The notes beneath the pieces are model-generated. The model was not told the DNA's origin and ran no database searches. It worked only from the letters and a program-made list of their open reading frames with translations. A stretch of DNA of 64,000 nucleotides from Nocardia suismassiliense (lineage in GTDB: Bacteria; Actinomycetota; Actinomycetes; Mycobacteriales; Mycobacteriaceae). The stretch lies in assembly GCF_900269665.1 (NCBI RefSeq), contig NZ_LT985361.1:4026694-4090693 (forward strand), in the 5' to 3' direction. This document shows positions 43,024 to 51,744 of this stretch, in pieces (positions within the stretch are counted from its first letter, which is position 1; each line of letters begins with the position of its first letter). The translations under genes and the position numbers were made by a program.

Positions 43024-43791
43024 GTGCGCGAGTTGCCGCGCATGGCCAAGGGCCAGTATTTCGAGGCCCTGCTGGGTGTTTCGCTGGATGCGGAGTTGCT
43101 CGATCGAGCGCTGACGCACCGTTCGTTCGGGCACGAGCATGACGTGCCGCACAACGAGCGACTGGAGTTCGTGGGCAGCGCAAGCGTAGGTGTCGTGGTC
43201 GTCGAGGCGCTGTACGGTCGGCATCCGGATCTGCACGAGCGGGAGCTGTCCAGGCTGCGGCTGGCGATCGTCAATGAGCACGCGATCGCCGAGGTTGCCC
43301 GCCATCTCACCCCGGGTGGGTTCGGCCGTTATCTGCGACTCGGGCGCGGCGAGGCGGCGACGGGCGGGCGCGACAAAGACATCATTCTTGCCGGCGCGCT
43401 GAAGGCGGTCATCGGGGCGGTGCAGGCGCAGTTCGGATATAGCGTCAGCCATGCGCTCGTGCTCCGCTTGTTCGAGTCGGCGATCGAGGATGCCGGACGT
43501 GGCGGACCGGGGCCGGGGCCGGACTGGAAGACGAGCCTGCAGGAGTTCACCTCGATGCAGGGGCTCGGAGTGCCGGAATACGTTGTGCAGCAGCAGGATG
43601 CAGTCCGTGAGCAGCGGTTTGCCGCCACCGTCGGCGTCGGTGGAGCGATGTTCGGCCCGGCGCACGGGCGGAGTAAGAAAGAGGCGCAACAGCGGGCTGC
43701 TCAGCTGGCGTGGAGCACGTTGACGCAGAATTCGAGCGAGAAGAACGGTGTGCCGGACAGTGGTTCCGGCGCGCGGGAATCGCGCGGGTAG
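43024..43791 (+). CDS. RNase III-fold protein with dsRNA-binding domain, catalytic acids missing
   Basis: This 255-residue protein has the RNase III layout: an endonuclease domain (1-155) with THRSFGHEHDVPHNERLEF and a dsRBD (168-232) with DWKTSLQEF and the SKKEAQQRAAQLAW helix. The catalytic set is broken. Signature NERLEFxGDx reads NERLEFVGSA, so Asp is Ser52. The second motif, normally AD..EA.IGA, reads AGALKAVIGA, so Asp is Gly124 and Glu is Lys127. Only Glu45 and Glu48 remain. It may bind structured RNA without cutting. The ribosome site GGAGGTGAT is near-perfect. It follows the PucR-type gene by 16 bases. Confidence 0.88.
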   Translation: MRELPRMAKGQYFEALLGVSLDAELLDRALTHRSFGHEHDVPHNERLEFVGSASVGVVVVEALYGRHPDLHERELSRLRLAIVNEHAIAEVARHLTPGGFGRYLRLGRGEAATGGRDKDIILAGALKAVIGAVQAQFGYSVSHALVLRLFESAIEDAGRGGPGPGPDWKTSLQEFTSMQGLGVPEYVVQQQDAVREQRFAATVGVGGAMFGPAHGRSKKEAQQRAAQLAWSTLTQNSSEKNGVPDSGSGARESRG

Positions 43792-43958
43792 ACGGCTGCG
43801 GCGAGCTTGCCTCGCGATGGGCGCGATGCAATACTCGGGGAGTCCTCACCACCTGGTTTTCCCCCATGGGAGTGGGCGTCTGATCCGACGGTCCGTCCAC
43901 TGTTGTAGGGGATTATCGCAGCTGGTGTTGTTCTTCGTTATGCCAGGAGAACAACGCC

Positions 43959-44186
43959 ATGTCTGCGCCCATGGTTCTGCTGTCCATCACTCCGCTGACA
44001 CTGTTTGCCGTCGCCGCTCTCATTCGGCGCGGTAGCGAATCCGTCGCGATCGTTCTCGCCACTATCGCGGCTATCTATACCAGCGATGCCGAGCGTGGCC
44101 GCCGTGCGCTAGCGGCCCTGCGAATACTGCTTCAGGAGAAGCGAAATCGGCATTCACTCACTAGGCGGTCAGATCGGGGGAACTAG
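43959..44186 (+). CDS. Small protein with one or two membrane helices
   Basis: This 75-residue protein has an AGGAG site seven to eight bases before ATG. Residues 4-22 (PMVLLSITPLTLFAVAALI) and 28-42 (VAIVLATIAAIYTSD) are hydrophobic, followed by a basic C-terminus (RGRRALAALRILLQEKRNRH). It is probably a small inner-membrane protein with a cytosolic basic tail. No family recognised. Its TAG stop shares the CTAG sequence with the convergent lipoprotein gene. Confidence 0.6.
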   Translation: MSAPMVLLSITPLTLFAVAALIRRGSESVAIVLATIAAIYTSDAERGRRALAALRILLQEKRNRHSLTRRSDRGN

Positions 44187-44482
44187 CACTTTCCCTTGGC
44201 CGCGTCCCGGATTCCGGCAATGGTCGACTGGCGGTCCGCTTCGCTGAGAGTCGACCATTGCGGGGACTGGGGGAGTAGCGCGATTGTGTCCTCTGCCGTC
44301 CTGTTCGCGGACTCCTCGCTGGCGGCCTTCAACTTGCTCAATACCGGCAGGTAGTTCTCGCACGTCTTACCCCGCACCACGTCGTTCGCCGCGGTTGTGG
44401 GCGCGGCATCGGTGCTTGTCGTAGAACTACACGCCGACAACGCCAGCGCAACCCCAACGGCCAGCAGGGCAATGCTTTTCAT
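44183..44482 (-). CDS. Small secreted lipoprotein
   Basis: The ATG at 44482 with a GGAG site gives 99 residues. The signal (MKSIALLAVGVALALSAC) ends in lipobox LSAC at Cys18, followed by a Ser/Thr-rich spacer. A compact domain has Cys near the start (KTCENYLPVL) and as last residue (KGKC), probably a disulphide. Such short hypothetical lipoproteins are common in mycolata. The function is unknown. Confidence 0.75.
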   Translation of the reverse strand: MKSIALLAVGVALALSACSSTTSTDAAPTTAANDVVRGKTCENYLPVLSKLKAASEESANRTAEDTIALLPQSPQWSTLSEADRQSTIAGIRDAAKGKC

Positions 44483-44718
44483 CACGATCTCCTCATCAGA
44501 AGGGGGAGCCCCTCCCCGCCCCTACCGCCCTCGTCCACGCGACAGCGGGCTCGCTGCTCGTTCAGTGCGCGACCGTCGCAGAGTCGGTCTGTCGCACGTC
44601 GAATGTTCAGGGGACAGACACCGTAGCCGCTGGTTGCCAGACTCGGGTGAATACACGACAGCGGGTCTAGGCGGCGCGGAGAACCACCTCTACACCCCGC
44701 GACACGGTGGGAGCGAAT

Positions 44719-44940
44719 ATGGCCGACGAGAAGATCTGGCTCGAACGCGAGATCAAGCGGTTGGAAAGCGAGTCGGCGCGGTTGGAAGGTTGCGTACGGC
44801 AGCGTCGTGCTGAGGTTCATCGAGCGAGCACCTCCCGCGACAGCCAACATGCGCAGGGACAGTTGGCGAAAGCGGAGGCCGACCTGCGAAACACGAAAAC
44901 TGCGCTTGCGAGTTACCGGCAGAACCTGCGCCGATACTGA
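44719..44940 (+). CDS. Small coiled-coil protein
   Basis: The ATG at 44719 has a GGGAG site; 73 residues. The whole chain is charged and helical (EREIKRLESESARLEG, QLAKAEADLRNTKTALASYR) with heptad-like spacing, so a short coiled-coil dimer is expected. No membrane or signal sequence. No family recognised. A hairpin terminator follows immediately. Confidence 0.55.
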   Translation: MADEKIWLEREIKRLESESARLEGCVRQRRAEVHRASTSRDSQHAQGQLAKAEADLRNTKTALASYRQNLRRY

Positions 44941-44946
44941 TAGGTC

Positions 44947-44973
44947 GCAAGGGGTTTGAGTGTTTCCCCTTGC
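44947..44973. terminator. Intrinsic terminator between convergent genes
   Basis: GCAAGGGG (44947-44954) pairs with CCCCTTGC (44966-44973) around an 11-base T-rich loop, between the coiled-coil gene and the methyltransferase gene. Confidence 0.7.
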
Positions 44974-44978
44974 TGTGT

Positions 44979-45758
44979 TCAGGCCTTCAGCAAGCGGTAC
45001 ACGATGAAGGTCGGCACTCCGACGAGTCCAGCAAGTTCGTCGGGCCAGCGTTCGAGCGCCTCGGTGCTCGGTTGAGGTTCGGCTACTCGGTCAACGACAA
45101 AGCCAGCCCGGCTGAAGTCCGTGATGACAGCAGACAGCGGGCGGCGCCAGAAGTGTTGGGTGACTTCGACGCCGTTCTTGGTCCAGGTATCGCTGACGAG
45201 TTCGGTATCGAAATACCCGCCATGTTGGGTCGGCAGCGCTGGCCCGAACGGATGATCTGCGGACAGCACCATCCAACCTCCCGGACGTAGTGCAGACGCG
45301 AACGATCGCAGCGGAATCGTCCAGTCACGTAGGTAGTGCAGCGTGAGCGAGCATGTGATTCCGTCGAACGAATTCGGTTCGACCGGAAGTGGTTCGGCCA
45401 GATCGGCCACAAAGAAGCGGCCACCACGCCCTGCACACCGCCGGTCGGCCTCTTCGACCATTCGTGGACTTACGTCGACTCCGGTCACTTCCGCACCAGC
45501 ATCGAGCAGCCACTCGCATTGTGCGCCGGAGCCACAGCCGGCGTCGAGGACTGCCGCCCCGTCCAAAGGGGTGGGCACCAATGCACGGACAGCCGGCCGT
45601 TCCAGTCCTCCGTTGAAGGGCCCCGCGTCGGTCGCGGATGACCACACCGGTGCCAAGCGGTCGTACTCCGCACGGGTGTGGCGGGCATGCGCAACTGGGT
45701 CGGATGACAGGGCTGTACTGGACGACAGAGCCGGATCGCACGGCATATCCGAAGACAT
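44979..45758 (-). CDS. Class I SAM-dependent methyltransferase
   Basis: From ATG 45758 the protein has 259 residues. The SAM loop VLDAGCGSGAQCEWL is followed by VTGVDVSPRMVEEA and FDGITCSLTLHYLRDW, the UbiE/methyltransferase 11 pattern. A PGGWMVLSADHPF strand follows. It is a small-molecule methyltransferase of unknown substrate, transcribed alone. A longer frame to 45824 is possible but unsupported. Confidence 0.85.
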   Translation of the reverse strand: MSSDMPCDPALSSSTALSSDPVAHARHTRAEYDRLAPVWSSATDAGPFNGGLERPAVRALVPTPLDGAAVLDAGCGSGAQCEWLLDAGAEVTGVDVSPRMVEEADRRCAGRGGRFFVADLAEPLPVEPNSFDGITCSLTLHYLRDWTIPLRSFASALRPGGWMVLSADHPFGPALPTQHGGYFDTELVSDTWTKNGVEVTQHFWRRPLSAVITDFSRAGFVVDRVAEPQPSTEALERWPDELAGLVGVPTFIVYRLLKA

Positions 45759-45820
45759 GGGGACATCATGACAGTCCGGTCGTCCCGGCTGGCGTCGCAC
45801 TGACGCCAGCCCCGAGCGGC

Positions 45821-47308
45821 TCACGCAGCGCCGATCAACCGCTGTTCTTGCCGCGTCCGCTCATGCTTTGCATTCTCCTCGTGCTGTTTTCGCTCATAAA
45901 TACGCGAGAGCGCTTCGGCGAGGAGTTCGCCCGGGCGGTGACGATTGTTGATTTGGGGCCGTCCACTGGGATTGATGTGTGGTGGTCCGATCCACGCGAC
46001 CCGCCCGGGATGCGCCGATTCCGGTCCGAGGACCACCGTTTTCCAGCCGCCCGGGCCGTCATGAACCAACGCATGGCACTGGTCGCAAGCCAGCGTCTCG
46101 TTGCCGATATCGGTCGGCCCACCCTTGTTCCAGTCTGTGACGTGGTGAATGGCGCACACACTCGCAGGAGCATCACAACCGGGACGCGAGCAGCCGCGTA
46201 CGGCAGCGATCAACGCCAATCGCTGTGCGGCGGAAGCCAAACGTTTGGTGCGTCCTAGATGCAACGGCAGACCGTCGGTGTCGAACACCATCAAGAACGG
46301 CTCCGACTCCGCAGCCAGTTTCAGTGCCTCGCTGATCGGAACCATGCCGCCGGTCGCGGTGGTCGCGACCCCGGCGGCTTTCTCGACATCCGCGATGTTC
46401 ATCGTCAAGATCGTCGAAACCGGAAGTCCGCGATGCGCTCCCAGCTTCTCCGGCGCGACACAGTGCCGCAGCAACGCGAGCAACCCGTCGTGGGTGCGTT
46501 GCGCAGCGCTGCGCGCGTCGCGCCGAGCGGCGGCAGCAAGTTGATCTTGATCCACGAACCCGTCTTCTCCCGAGGGGCTTTCGGGATCATCCGGGTTGTT
46601 CATGCCGGGTCGGGCGAGTTTCGCCATGCAAGGGTCCAGCAGTGCCCGCAGCGTCGGGGTTATTTCACCCTTGATCGGCGACATCCCGTCCGCACGCTGA
46701 CGGCCGATGGTGATCCCCCGCATGCGGGCCCGGTCGGTATCGTCGGTGCGTTCCCCGTCCGGGTCCAGGTAGGCAAGAACAGCCTCGCCGACCTTGCCGA
46801 TGTCATCGGGCGACCCGGTCCGGGCGAAGTCCGCCAGAAGTTGTTCTGCAGCTTCGAATTCCGCATTCGCCGTCGAACCCGGCACGCGCTTCATCACCGC
46901 TGCGATCTGACGCGCATGGTCAGCCGAGATCTCACCGTCGACTTGCGCGGCGGCGGTGCTCGGCAAGCGCGGTGCCCGCACCTCGCCGGCCATGTCATGC
47001 CACGACCCGAGCGACAACGCCGCAGCTACCCGTGCGCCCGCCTCAGCGTTGGAAAGGCGCAGCGTGTGCATCAGAAACTTCTTAGCGGTGCCGGTTCCCG
47101 TCTGGCTGGGCAGGTTTCGGTCCGAGGCTTCCACGATCAGCCGATGCCCGACCGCCACCAGCCTCCGAGTGGCCTGCTCGACATCACACAACAACTCGAT
47201 GATCTTGTCGTCCGACATGGCGGTCAACGGCCGTTCGAGAAGGTCGGCAACAGCACCCAGCAGCGGATCAGCGACCCGCCCCTGATGCTCTTCACCGCTC
47301 GAACTCAT
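45821..47308 (-). CDS. DUF222/HNH endonuclease, 13E12 repeat family
   Basis: This 495-residue protein has an N-terminal helical DUF222 domain and a C-terminal HNH nuclease with zinc-knuckle cysteines (CSRPGCDAPA, CDQCHALVH) and catalytic AIHHVTDWNKGG. The 13E12 family is repeated many times in mycolata genomes; in M. tuberculosis its members are prophage insertion points. The function is uncertain, perhaps mobile or defensive. I saw no flanking inverted repeats or target duplication. The tail is rich in Lys/Glu/Arg. Confidence 0.92.
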   Translation of the reverse strand: MSSSGEEHQGRVADPLLGAVADLLERPLTAMSDDKIIELLCDVEQATRRLVAVGHRLIVEASDRNLPSQTGTGTAKKFLMHTLRLSNAEAGARVAAALSLGSWHDMAGEVRAPRLPSTAAAQVDGEISADHARQIAAVMKRVPGSTANAEFEAAEQLLADFARTGSPDDIGKVGEAVLAYLDPDGERTDDTDRARMRGITIGRQRADGMSPIKGEITPTLRALLDPCMAKLARPGMNNPDDPESPSGEDGFVDQDQLAAAARRDARSAAQRTHDGLLALLRHCVAPEKLGAHRGLPVSTILTMNIADVEKAAGVATTATGGMVPISEALKLAAESEPFLMVFDTDGLPLHLGRTKRLASAAQRLALIAAVRGCSRPGCDAPASVCAIHHVTDWNKGGPTDIGNETLACDQCHALVHDGPGGWKTVVLGPESAHPGRVAWIGPPHINPSGRPQINNRHRPGELLAEALSRIYERKQHEENAKHERTRQEQRLIGAA

Positions 47309-47347
47309 GTACTAGACCCTATCGACCCGAGCCGAAGAGGTCCATAG

Positions 47348-47372
47348 AAAACCGCATCTGATCTGCGGTTTT
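47348..47372. terminator. Terminator-like hairpin between two divergent genes
   Basis: AAAACCGCA (47348-47356) pairs with TGCGGTTTT (47364-47372), and a T follows on each strand's exit side. No gene ends here: the HNH gene starts 40 bases to the left and the secreted-protein gene 84 bases to the right. It may attenuate the HNH transcript or end an unseen RNA. Confidence 0.55.
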
Positions 47373-47455
47373 TCACAAAATGCGTGTGAACACCCCAGCG
47401 CCGCCGACCTATTCCCCATTTCGACTGGGGAGCGACGATAGCGGCCTGCCGTGCA

Positions 47456-48385
47456 ATGCTTCGATGGATGTTCGGAAAGTGGTGGCAGACAGCACGGACG
47501 ATGCGAAGGTCCGGTCCGATTACCGGATCTTTGGTACTAGCCGCCGGTTTGATGATTTCGAGTTCGGCGGCGCAGACCACGGCGCGACCGGATACGCCGG
47601 AGGAGTCCGCGCTCACCGTCACCCTGCCTGATCCAACACTCGACCAATCGGTCGAACTCCCGCAGACCGACCTGGGTACTGACACCGGCGACCTCGGCGA
47701 AACCGGCACGGGCACAACCGAAGAAGACCCGCTGGCCCTCGACCCACCCATCGAGCCGCTGGATTCCATACCGTCGACAGATCCGCTGGACTCGACGCCG
47801 ATCGAACCGGTGGACTCGACGCCGATCGAACCCGTGGACCCGGCGCCACCCATCGATCCCGTGGCGACGTCCACCGATCCGCTGGACGCCGCGTCCACAA
47901 CAGAGGTGCCGACGACCACAGACCCGCCCTCTTCGACCACAACAGAGACGCAGACACCCACGACCACAACAGAATTCCCGAGAATCCCCTTGGAGCTGTC
48001 GATCGAGGTGACGATCGACATCCAAGGCAGGCCGGTCCCGTGCGCCACCTGCCCACCGCTGCCCACCTCATCGACTCCCCGTCAGTCAGACCTCTGCCGG
48101 TCTACCTCGCCACAGCTGACAACGCAGCGTCCCACCACATCACCATCGACGACTACCACCACACCGCCCCGAACCTCGACCACGACAACAAGATCCACTA
48201 CGAAGCAGTCGATCGAGTCCGGCCGCACGACGACACCGACAACTAGCCGGACCGTAACCTGCCACCCCACGCCGACGACTACCTCGACAACCAGCCCGTC
48301 CCGAACACCCACTGTCACAACAAGTCCCACCCGAACACTGCAATCCACCCCACAGTCGACCCAACCCACCACGCCACGCCGGTGA
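47456..48385 (+). CDS. Secreted Thr/Pro/Asp-rich low-complexity protein
   Basis: This 309-residue protein has a basic N-terminus and hydrophobic segment (GSLVLAAGLMISSSAAQTTA) that fit a Sec signal. The mature part is nearly all low complexity: Asp/Pro/Leu repeats (DSTPIEPVDSTPIEPVD), a short ordered strand with CATC near 195, then long Thr/Ser/Pro tracts. It may be a cell-wall-spanning, O-mannosylated protein. The opposite strand is also open across much of this region because of the repeats, but lacks a signal or start site. No family recognised. Confidence 0.6.
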   Translation: MLRWMFGKWWQTARTMRRSGPITGSLVLAAGLMISSSAAQTTARPDTPEESALTVTLPDPTLDQSVELPQTDLGTDTGDLGETGTGTTEEDPLALDPPIEPLDSIPSTDPLDSTPIEPVDSTPIEPVDPAPPIDPVATSTDPLDAASTTEVPTTTDPPSSTTTETQTPTTTTEFPRIPLELSIEVTIDIQGRPVPCATCPPLPTSSTPRQSDLCRSTSPQLTTQRPTTSPSTTTTTPPRTSTTTTRSTTKQSIESGRTTTPTTSRTVTCHPTPTTTSTTSPSRTPTVTTSPTRTLQSTPQSTQPTTPRR

Positions 48386-48400
48386 CCTCCCACCCGCCGA

Positions 48401-48429
48401 ACGGCCCGCAGTACAAGACCGCGGGCCGT
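48401..48429. terminator. Intrinsic terminator between convergent genes
   Basis: ACGGCCCGC (48401-48409) pairs perfectly with GCGGGCCGT (48421-48429), 11-base loop, between the two secreted-protein genes. Confidence 0.75.
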
Positions 48430-48454
48430 CGCATCAATTGCGGGACAAAAACAT

Positions 48455-49159
48455 TCAGCAGCTGAACGCGTAGGTCGTACCAGCCGACGTAGCAATGCCG
48501 GTCCGAGTGTCGACCACAATCACCGTCGCCGCACGATCCCGCGGGATCTGGCAGCGTACATCGGCCAGCGCCGCGGTCTCCCTGGGCAAGTTGCCGTTTC
48601 CATCGGTTTGCCGATCGCCGAGCGCCCGCAAACCATTGGTGTTCACCCCCGCCGCATAGAACTCCAGGCGGGCGTTCGGCGACAGCCCACTGGCCTTGTC
48701 CACGAAGAGCCAGCCACCGAGCTGATGCTTCTGCGTGCGCACATGCACCTTCCCAGCCGGCAACTGCGACGCGTCGGCGAAATGCTGTGCGCCCTCGCTG
48801 TTCTGGGCCCGAGCGCGGTCCCGGCGGTCGGGTGTCACGCAGACATGGTCGGCAGGCCGCGTCTCCCGCCAGACGAACCCTTGTTTACAAGTATCCGGAC
48901 CGTAGGCGCCACCGTTCGGCGAACGCCGGGCACCGGCCTGAGCGTTCTCGGCGTACGCGGTGTCCCGGTCGCCGGGGCGCACGCACACGGTGTCGCCGTT
49001 GTAGGCATCTCGCCAGACGAATCCTTGCTGGCAGGTGTAGGGCCCGTAGGGCAGCGCGGACGCCGGCGCGGGGAGGAGGGCGCCGAAACCGGCCACCGCC
49101 GCGATTCCCAGCGCGATGGGCAGTACGCGCAGGGGGCGAGGTACGGAGGTGCGGAACAT
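48455..49159 (-). CDS. Secreted protein with two TCxxGFVWR repeats
   Basis: This 234-residue protein has a Sec signal (RVLPIALGIAAVAGFGALLP, cut near ASA-LPYG). Two tandem units follow: GPYTCQQGFVWRDAYNGDTV with CVRPGDRD, and GPDTCKQGFVWRETRPADHV with CVTPDRRD. Each unit has two Cys that could bond. The second half is a beta-rich domain ending in Cys, with another Cys in ADVRCQIPRD. The repeat type occurs in several actinobacterial exported proteins of unknown function. AAAGGA precedes the ATG. Confidence 0.78.
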   Translation of the reverse strand: MFRTSVPRPLRVLPIALGIAAVAGFGALLPAPASALPYGPYTCQQGFVWRDAYNGDTVCVRPGDRDTAYAENAQAGARRSPNGGAYGPDTCKQGFVWRETRPADHVCVTPDRRDRARAQNSEGAQHFADASQLPAGKVHVRTQKHQLGGWLFVDKASGLSPNARLEFYAAGVNTNGLRALGDRQTDGNGNLPRETAALADVRCQIPRDRAATVIVVDTRTGIATSAGTTYAFSC

Positions 49160-49256
49160 ATCGTGGTCCTTTCAGGCATTGACCAGCCGGTTTCGGCTGA
49201 GAACCACTGTCGCCGCACCCACCAACGGCCCACTAACGACGCACCAACGGCTGACC

Positions 49257-50381
49257 TCAGTCCGGCGGCACCAGGGTGAAGGTCAGCGCGTAATCCCCGA
49301 TCCGGATCACCGCACCGTCGGTGAGCGCGACGCTGTCCACGATGCGCATGCCGTCGACGAAAACTCCGTTCGAGGACAGCAGATCCTTGATCACATAGGT
49401 GAGCCCGTTGTGCAGGATCGCCGCGTGGTGCCTGCTGACCTTGCCGTGTTCGAGCACGATGTCGTTGTCCGGCAGCCGCCCGATCCGGGTGATCGTGCCC
49501 ATGATCGCGTAGGTGTCGCCGGAGCGTTCGCGCAGCAGTGCCGTCGGCCCGCCGGAGCTCTGATCGACGATGGTCGTCGCACGCAACGAGGCCACGGCGG
49601 CTTTCGCGCGAATGTCCACAGGTTCCTGCCGGAGGATGCGCCCCTCCAGCTCTCGGATGGGCAGGCTGGGGTCGATGCCGAGCTCATCGGCGAGGCTGGC
49701 CCGCAACCGGCGCGCCGCGTCGAGTGCGTCGGACTGGCGCCCGTCCACATACAACGCGGTGATCAGCTGCTCCCACAGCGGTTCGCGCAGCGGGTACTCC
49801 GCCGCCAGCAGCGCGAGCTCGGAGACGACGGCCTCCGCTCGCCCCTCCGCGATATCGGCCTCCGCCCGCGCTTCGATGGCACTGAGCCGATCGTTGTCGA
49901 GCGCCGCCGCATAGGAGTCGGCGAAACCGAGCCCGCGCAGATCCGCCAGCACCGGCCCGCGCCATTGGCCGAGCGCGCTGGACAGCAACTCGCTGGCAGT
50001 CCGGAAACGCCCCGCACTCAGCGCCCGCACACCGGCCTCTTTGCGCACCCGGAACCGCTGCACATCACTGGCTCCGTCGGCCACCGCGACCCGGTAGCCC
50101 GAACCCACCTGAGCGAGTATCGTGCGCGCGTCGAGTCCATTGTCGCGCAACGGCTTCCGCAGATTCGACACGATCGTGTGCAGACTCACCTTGATGTCCG
50201 GCGGCGGGTTGTCCTCCCACACCGCCTGCGCCAGCGCCTCCACCGACACCGGCCGATTGGCGTTGCACACCAGATACGCCAGTACCGCCCGCTGTTTCGG
50301 ACCACCGAGGGACTGCCCGACCCCGTCGATCGTCAGTTCCACCGCGCCGAGCACGCCGAACCGCGCGCGAGTTTCGGGCAT
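49257..50381 (-). CDS. EmbR-like regulator: winged helix, BTAD and FHA domains
   Basis: The ATG at 50381 with GAGGAG gives 374 residues. Domains: OmpR/SARP-type winged helix (about 5-95, GPKQRAVLAYLVCNANRPVS), BTAD helical repeats (about 100-250) and a C-terminal FHA domain with IGRLPDNDIVLEHGKVSRHH and LLSSNGVFVDG. FHA domains bind phosphothreonine, so a Ser/Thr kinase should control it, as PknH controls EmbR in mycobacteria. No kinase or arabinosyltransferase gene is in view, so the target is unknown. A longer frame to 50615 is unsupported. Confidence 0.9.
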   Translation of the reverse strand: MPETRARFGVLGAVELTIDGVGQSLGGPKQRAVLAYLVCNANRPVSVEALAQAVWEDNPPPDIKVSLHTIVSNLRKPLRDNGLDARTILAQVGSGYRVAVADGASDVQRFRVRKEAGVRALSAGRFRTASELLSSALGQWRGPVLADLRGLGFADSYAAALDNDRLSAIEARAEADIAEGRAEAVVSELALLAAEYPLREPLWEQLITALYVDGRQSDALDAARRLRASLADELGIDPSLPIRELEGRILRQEPVDIRAKAAVASLRATTIVDQSSGGPTALLRERSGDTYAIMGTITRIGRLPDNDIVLEHGKVSRHHAAILHNGLTYVIKDLLSSNGVFVDGMRIVDSVALTDGAVIRIGDYALTFTLVPPD

Positions 50382-50737
50382 AGCGGCACTCCTCACGACG
50401 TGACACCGTCCACACGTCGCCTGTGAGCGTACCGAGCCAACCTGGCCGGCAGAGCGGCAATCACGCAAGAAACGCGCGTCCCGATACCCTTCCGTGCGCG
50501 GTGTTATGCCTGGCCCGCAACGTTTTCCGGCGCCACCCGGAGCATCGGGGGCTTGCTCTCCGGTGTCCGATCGGGGATGCTGGATGGTCACGGGATTCGC
50601 GATAGCACACTCCACCTCGCGACCGGGGCCGGTTCACCTGCCCGCAACGGTCCCGGCAACATCTGTGCGATCGCGGTTCATCCGGGGTTACCCGACGCCG
50701 CTTACCTTTCGGGGTACGCGGAAAAGGAGCCGGCGGC
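50382..50737. promoter_or_regulatory. Divergent promoter region of the EmbR-like and LysR genes
   Basis: These 356 bases hold no convincing gene. AAAAGGAG precedes the LysR ATG and GAGGAG the EmbR-like ATG. TACC and GGTA words flank TTTCGG around 50704-50720, a possible short dyad near the LysR start. No other site could be fixed. Confidence 0.4.
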
Positions 50738-51670
50738 ATGGAGTTCCGACATCTGGTTTCATTCATCACGATTGCCGAAGAGCTACATTTCGGCCGCGCA
50801 GCGCAGCGCTTGCATCTCACTCAGCCCAGTCTCAGTGCCCAGCTGCAGAAGCTGGAGAAGTCGTTGGGCGTGCAACTGGTCGCACGCAACTCGCACGAGG
50901 TCAAGCTGACCCCGGCGGGCCGGGAATTCGAGAGTCAAGCCCGGATCATCGTGGCCCAGATGGACCGGGCCGCCCAGGTCGCGAAGGCGACCGCGGAGGG
51001 GCGCGCAGGCACCCTCAACATCGGTTACAACCTGCCCGCCAGCAGACATGTGCTGCCGGACGCGTTGATCAAGATGACCGAGCAACACCCCGATATCGTG
51101 GTGTCGCTGTGGGAGAAACGCACCGGGCCGCAGCTCGCTGCGCTCGCCGACGGCTCACTCGACCTGGCACTGGTGTACGGCCACCCGAGCACCACGGATT
51201 TCCGGTATCGCCGGCTGCTGCACCGGGTCCCGCTGGTGGCGGTTGTCGGCCGACGACATAGGTGGGCCGACCGGCCCGGCGTGCCGTTCGCCGAACTGGA
51301 AGGCCAGGAATGTGTGCTGTTCGCTCGCGAACAGTGTCCGGCCATGTACGACTCCATCTTCCGTGCGGCCGCGGACACCAGGATCACCCTCTCGGTCGCG
51401 CAGACCGCGGACGATCCCGGCGCGACCGCGCACATGGTTTCGGTGCGCCCGCTGGTCGGCTTCGCTTCGCTACCGCGGGCGATTTCGATGGGTATGGGTG
51501 CGCCGGGCAGCAGCTCGGTGGCGGTCAAATTGCTCGATCCGGTGCCCACCTTGGATTTGTTCGCGGTGTGGCGTGCGGACGAGACCAATCCGGCGGTATC
51601 GCTTTTCCTGGAGTGCGTGGCATCCCCGGAACCGGCACGCATCGATATTGCCCGCGCGTTGTCGGCCTAG
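50738..51670 (+). CDS. LysR-family transcriptional regulator
   Basis: This 310-residue protein has the LTTR helix-turn-helix (FITIAEELHFGRAAQRLHLT, QPSLSAQLQKLEKSLG) and a periplasmic-binding-like effector domain (GTLNIGYNLPASRHVLPDAL onward). It stands 88 bases upstream of the lipid-synthase operon in the same direction and is the best candidate for its regulator. A CGCGGT-AGGA-ACCGCG dyad (51696) and a CACAAT-N5-ATTGTG dyad (51745) in the spacer are possible binding sites. The effector is unknown. Confidence 0.92.
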   Translation: MEFRHLVSFITIAEELHFGRAAQRLHLTQPSLSAQLQKLEKSLGVQLVARNSHEVKLTPAGREFESQARIIVAQMDRAAQVAKATAEGRAGTLNIGYNLPASRHVLPDALIKMTEQHPDIVVSLWEKRTGPQLAALADGSLDLALVYGHPSTTDFRYRRLLHRVPLVAVVGRRHRWADRPGVPFAELEGQECVLFAREQCPAMYDSIFRAAADTRITLSVAQTADDPGATAHMVSVRPLVGFASLPRAISMGMGAPGSSSVAVKLLDPVPTLDLFAVWRADETNPAVSLFLECVASPEPARIDIARALSA

Positions 51671-51744
51671 TCTCGTCGATAGGCCATGACATTCGCGCGG
51701 TAGGAACCGCGATATCGTCCGGACGGTAATTCGGTGCGGGCGAC

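Noticed and set aside
45821..47308. HNH gene as part of an insertion sequence or intein
   Set aside because: No terminal inverted repeats or target duplication, and the HNH domain is the normal C-terminus of the 13E12 family.
47305..48066. 253-codon minus-strand ORF rich in Ser/Gly/Val opposite the Thr/Pro-rich gene
   Set aside because: It is a mirror of the repeats on the other strand, lacks a signal peptide and ribosome site, and runs into the HNH gene start.
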